Positions 6,941 to 8,042 of a stretch of 8,042 nucleotides of DNA are shown here, in pieces. Positions within the stretch are counted from its first letter, which is position 1. Each line of letters opens with the position of its first letter. The notes under the pieces are model-generated. The model was given only the letters and a program-made list of their open reading frames with translations, made no database searches and was not told where the DNA came from. The translations under genes and the position numbers were made by a program. The DNA comes from Flavobacteriaceae bacterium (GTDB taxonomy: Bacteria; Bacteroidota; Bacteroidia; Flavobacteriales; Flavobacteriaceae): positions 1 through 8,042 of the forward strand of contig JAHRWC010000134.1 of assembly GCA_019090365.1 (NCBI GenBank), in the 5' to 3' direction.

Positions 6941-7657
6941 ATGTTACTTTCTGCACTTACATTTGGATTATTAGGTAGTTTTCACTGTGTGGGAATGTGC
7001 GGCCCTATTGCCTTTATGTTACCTGTTGACCGGACCAATAATGTAAAGAAGTTTAGTCAGATATTTATTTATCACTTCGGAAGATTGTTCGCTTATAGTT
7101 TAATTGGATTAATCTTTGGCTTTGTTGGAAAAGGCCTATATCTGTTTGGTTTACAACAACAGCTTTCTATAATTATAGGAATTTTAATGATCATCATTGT
7201 TTTGATTCCCTATAAAACCTTCAATAAATATAACTTCTCGAAACCTCTCTATAAGTTAATTTCTAAAGTGAAAAATGCTTTAGGAAAAGAATTAAAAAAG
7301 AAAACACCAGATACCTTTTTAACTATCGGATTTCTAAACGGATTTCTACCTTGTGGATTGGTTTATATGGCATTATTTGGATCTCTAGCATCAGGCGATG
7401 CTTTACAAGGCAGCTTATACATGTTACTATTTGGAGTTGGTACTATTCCTTTAATGACTACCGCTATTTACTTCGGAAATTTTTTATCAGGAAAAGTGCG
7501 TCAGCATATTCGAAAAGCAATACCTGTGGTAGTAGTTTGTATTGGTTTATTGTTCATTTTAAGAGGTTTAGGCTTAGGTATTCCTTATGTATCTCCATTA
7601 CCTGTTTCTGAAGAAGTGTCTTCTTCATATGAATGTTATGATGAAACTGAAAAATAA
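6941..7657 (+). CDS. TauE/SafE-family (DsbD_2/UreH-like) membrane protein of the cco cluster
   Basis: This 238-residue membrane protein has about six hydrophobic segments in two halves (about 1-28, 42-68, 74-92, then 126-148, 156-182, 191-212). The halves are separated by a basic loop at about 105-122. The first half contains SFHCVGMCGP (H15, C16, M19, C20) and the second GFLPCGLVYMAL (C138). These are typical of the small DsbD_2-type proteins often labelled sulfite exporter TauE/SafE, which recur next to cco and copper genes. The His/Cys/Met cluster inside the first helix and the neighbourhood suggest metal (copper) or thiol handling rather than sulfite export; this is inference. A final cysteine (C232) lies in a short acidic tail. 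It closes the cco cluster. Confidence 0.85.
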   Translation: MLLSALTFGLLGSFHCVGMCGPIAFMLPVDRTNNVKKFSQIFIYHFGRLFAYSLIGLIFGFVGKGLYLFGLQQQLSIIIGILMIIIVLIPYKTFNKYNFSKPLYKLISKVKNALGKELKKKTPDTFLTIGFLNGFLPCGLVYMALFGSLASGDALQGSLYMLLFGVGTIPLMTTAIYFGNFLSGKVRQHIRKAIPVVVVCIGLLFILRGLGLGIPYVSPLPVSEEVSSSYECYDETEK

Positions 7658-7666
7658 TTTTTTTCA

Positions 7667-7696
7667 GAATAACGAATAACGTATTTTTATTCTTTT
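7667..7696 (+). terminator. Weak A/T-rich stem-loop with T-run after the cco cluster (possible terminator)
   Basis: GAATAA (7674-7679) pairs with TTATTC (7687-7692) around a 7-nt loop and is followed by TTTT (7693-7696). GAATAAC occurs twice in tandem (7667-7680), so either copy could form the left arm. The stem has a single G-C pair and would be weak, so termination here is only a possibility. The position, between the last cco gene and an unrelated gene, is suitable. Confidence 0.25.
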
Positions 7697-7714
7697 AGAA
7701 ATAATTATAATTAA

Positions 7715-8042
7715 ATGAATAAAATCTTAGGAATAGGTTCTCGTATCAATCATTCAGAATTTGGAAAGGGCGTAGTAACCAATGTAACTTCAACAATGTA
7801 TTGGGTTACTTTTATAGAAAATGGATTAGAGACGATTGAAGTTGATAGTGATTTTGAAGTACTAGATGCAGTTGAGGATGAGGTTGATACCGTTAGTTTT
7901 TATGAAATAGAAAATAGCCTTCGAGATTTGCTTAAAAAATGGAGCGATGTTAGTGAAATTGTCCCTATTGCAGATAAATGGCGAGGCGGAACTCTAATTT
8001 TAAGACCTAATGACAGTAATTTATCTGACAAAGAAATTCCAA
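7715..8042 (+). CDS. Conserved hypothetical protein with Tudor/SH3-like N-terminus (3' truncated by window edge)
   Basis: The frame stays open from the ATG at 7715 to the window end, giving 109 complete codons with no stop. The codon just before the ATG is an in-frame TAA (7712-7714), so this is the earliest possible start. Residues about 7-50 read GSRINHSEFGKGVVTNV...YWVTFIENGLETIEV, resembling the GxxVxHxxFGxGxV opening of Tudor/SH3-like barrels such as the UvrD/PcrA C-terminus. An acidic linker follows, then a helical stretch (about 63-77) and WRGGTLILRPND...KEIP, which I recall from a family of uncharacterised Bacteroidota proteins of roughly 170-180 residues. No function is known to me. 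The lack of membrane segments or cysteines argues that it is not part of the oxidase machinery; it is probably cytoplasmic. Confidence 0.8.
   Translation, partial: MNKILGIGSRINHSEFGKGVVTNVTSTMYWVTFIENGLETIEVDSDFEVLDAVEDEVDTVSFYEIENSLRDLLKKWSDVSEIVPIADKWRGGTLILRPNDSNLSDKEIP

Noticed and set aside
7351..7611. Second plus-strand frame inside the TauE/SafE-like gene
   Set aside because: It is an alternative-frame translation of helices already explained by the longer conserved frame.
1..8042. CRISPR arrays, tRNA or rRNA genes, insertion sequences, phage or toxin-antitoxin genes
   Set aside because: No repeat-spacer pattern, RNA gene signature, transposase or integrase motif, or small gene pair of such type was seen; genes are tightly packed and of uniform base composition.

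Overview
The window holds most of a biogenesis and structural gene cluster for a cbb3-type (C-family) cytochrome c oxidase, the high-affinity terminal oxidase used for respiration at low oxygen. All genes lie on the plus strand. The organism is almost certainly a member of the Bacteroidota, most likely Flavobacteriaceae. The reasons are a very low GC content (about one third by eye), A/T-rich leaders without Shine-Dalgarno sequences, promoter elements of the TAnnTTTG type, a CcoN-CcoO fusion, and a single-haem CcoP with extra N-terminal membrane segments. These are family-level recognitions from reading the sequence; no database search was run.

Layout. Positions 1-1373 carry the C-terminal part of the copper-transporting P-type ATPase CcoI (5' end outside the window). 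A 71-bp gap follows, with a TGAT-N4-ATCA palindrome of Fnr/Crp type and a TAnnTTTG promoter element. Then come ccoS (1445-1636), the fused catalytic and monohaem subunit ccoNO (1639-3819), ccoQ (3835-4023) and ccoP (4020-4958, overlapping ccoQ by ATGA). A 120-bp gap (4959-5078) contains two adjacent inverted repeats, one of them a perfect 16-bp palindrome, and a promoter-like element that almost touches the next start codon. After this come ccoG (5079-6488), fixH/ccoH (6498-6938) and a small TauE/SafE (DsbD_2/UreH-like) membrane protein gene (6941-7657). A 57-bp gap separates these from the 5' part of an unrelated conserved hypothetical gene (7715 to the window end).

How the genes work together. 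CcoNO, CcoQ and CcoP form the oxidase: electrons pass through the CcoP and CcoO haems c to haem b and the haem b3/CuB site, where oxygen is reduced. CcoI moves copper for the CuB centre, CcoG is an iron-sulfur membrane protein implicated in reducing Cu(II), CcoS and CcoH/FixH are assembly factors, and the TauE/SafE-like protein, with conserved Cys/His positions, is a plausible further copper or redox partner. The separate regulatory elements before ccoS and before ccoG suggest that structural and maturation genes can be expressed as two units.

I see no undescribed biological system. The most useful leads are regulatory: the Fnr-like site and the strong dyads before ccoG.
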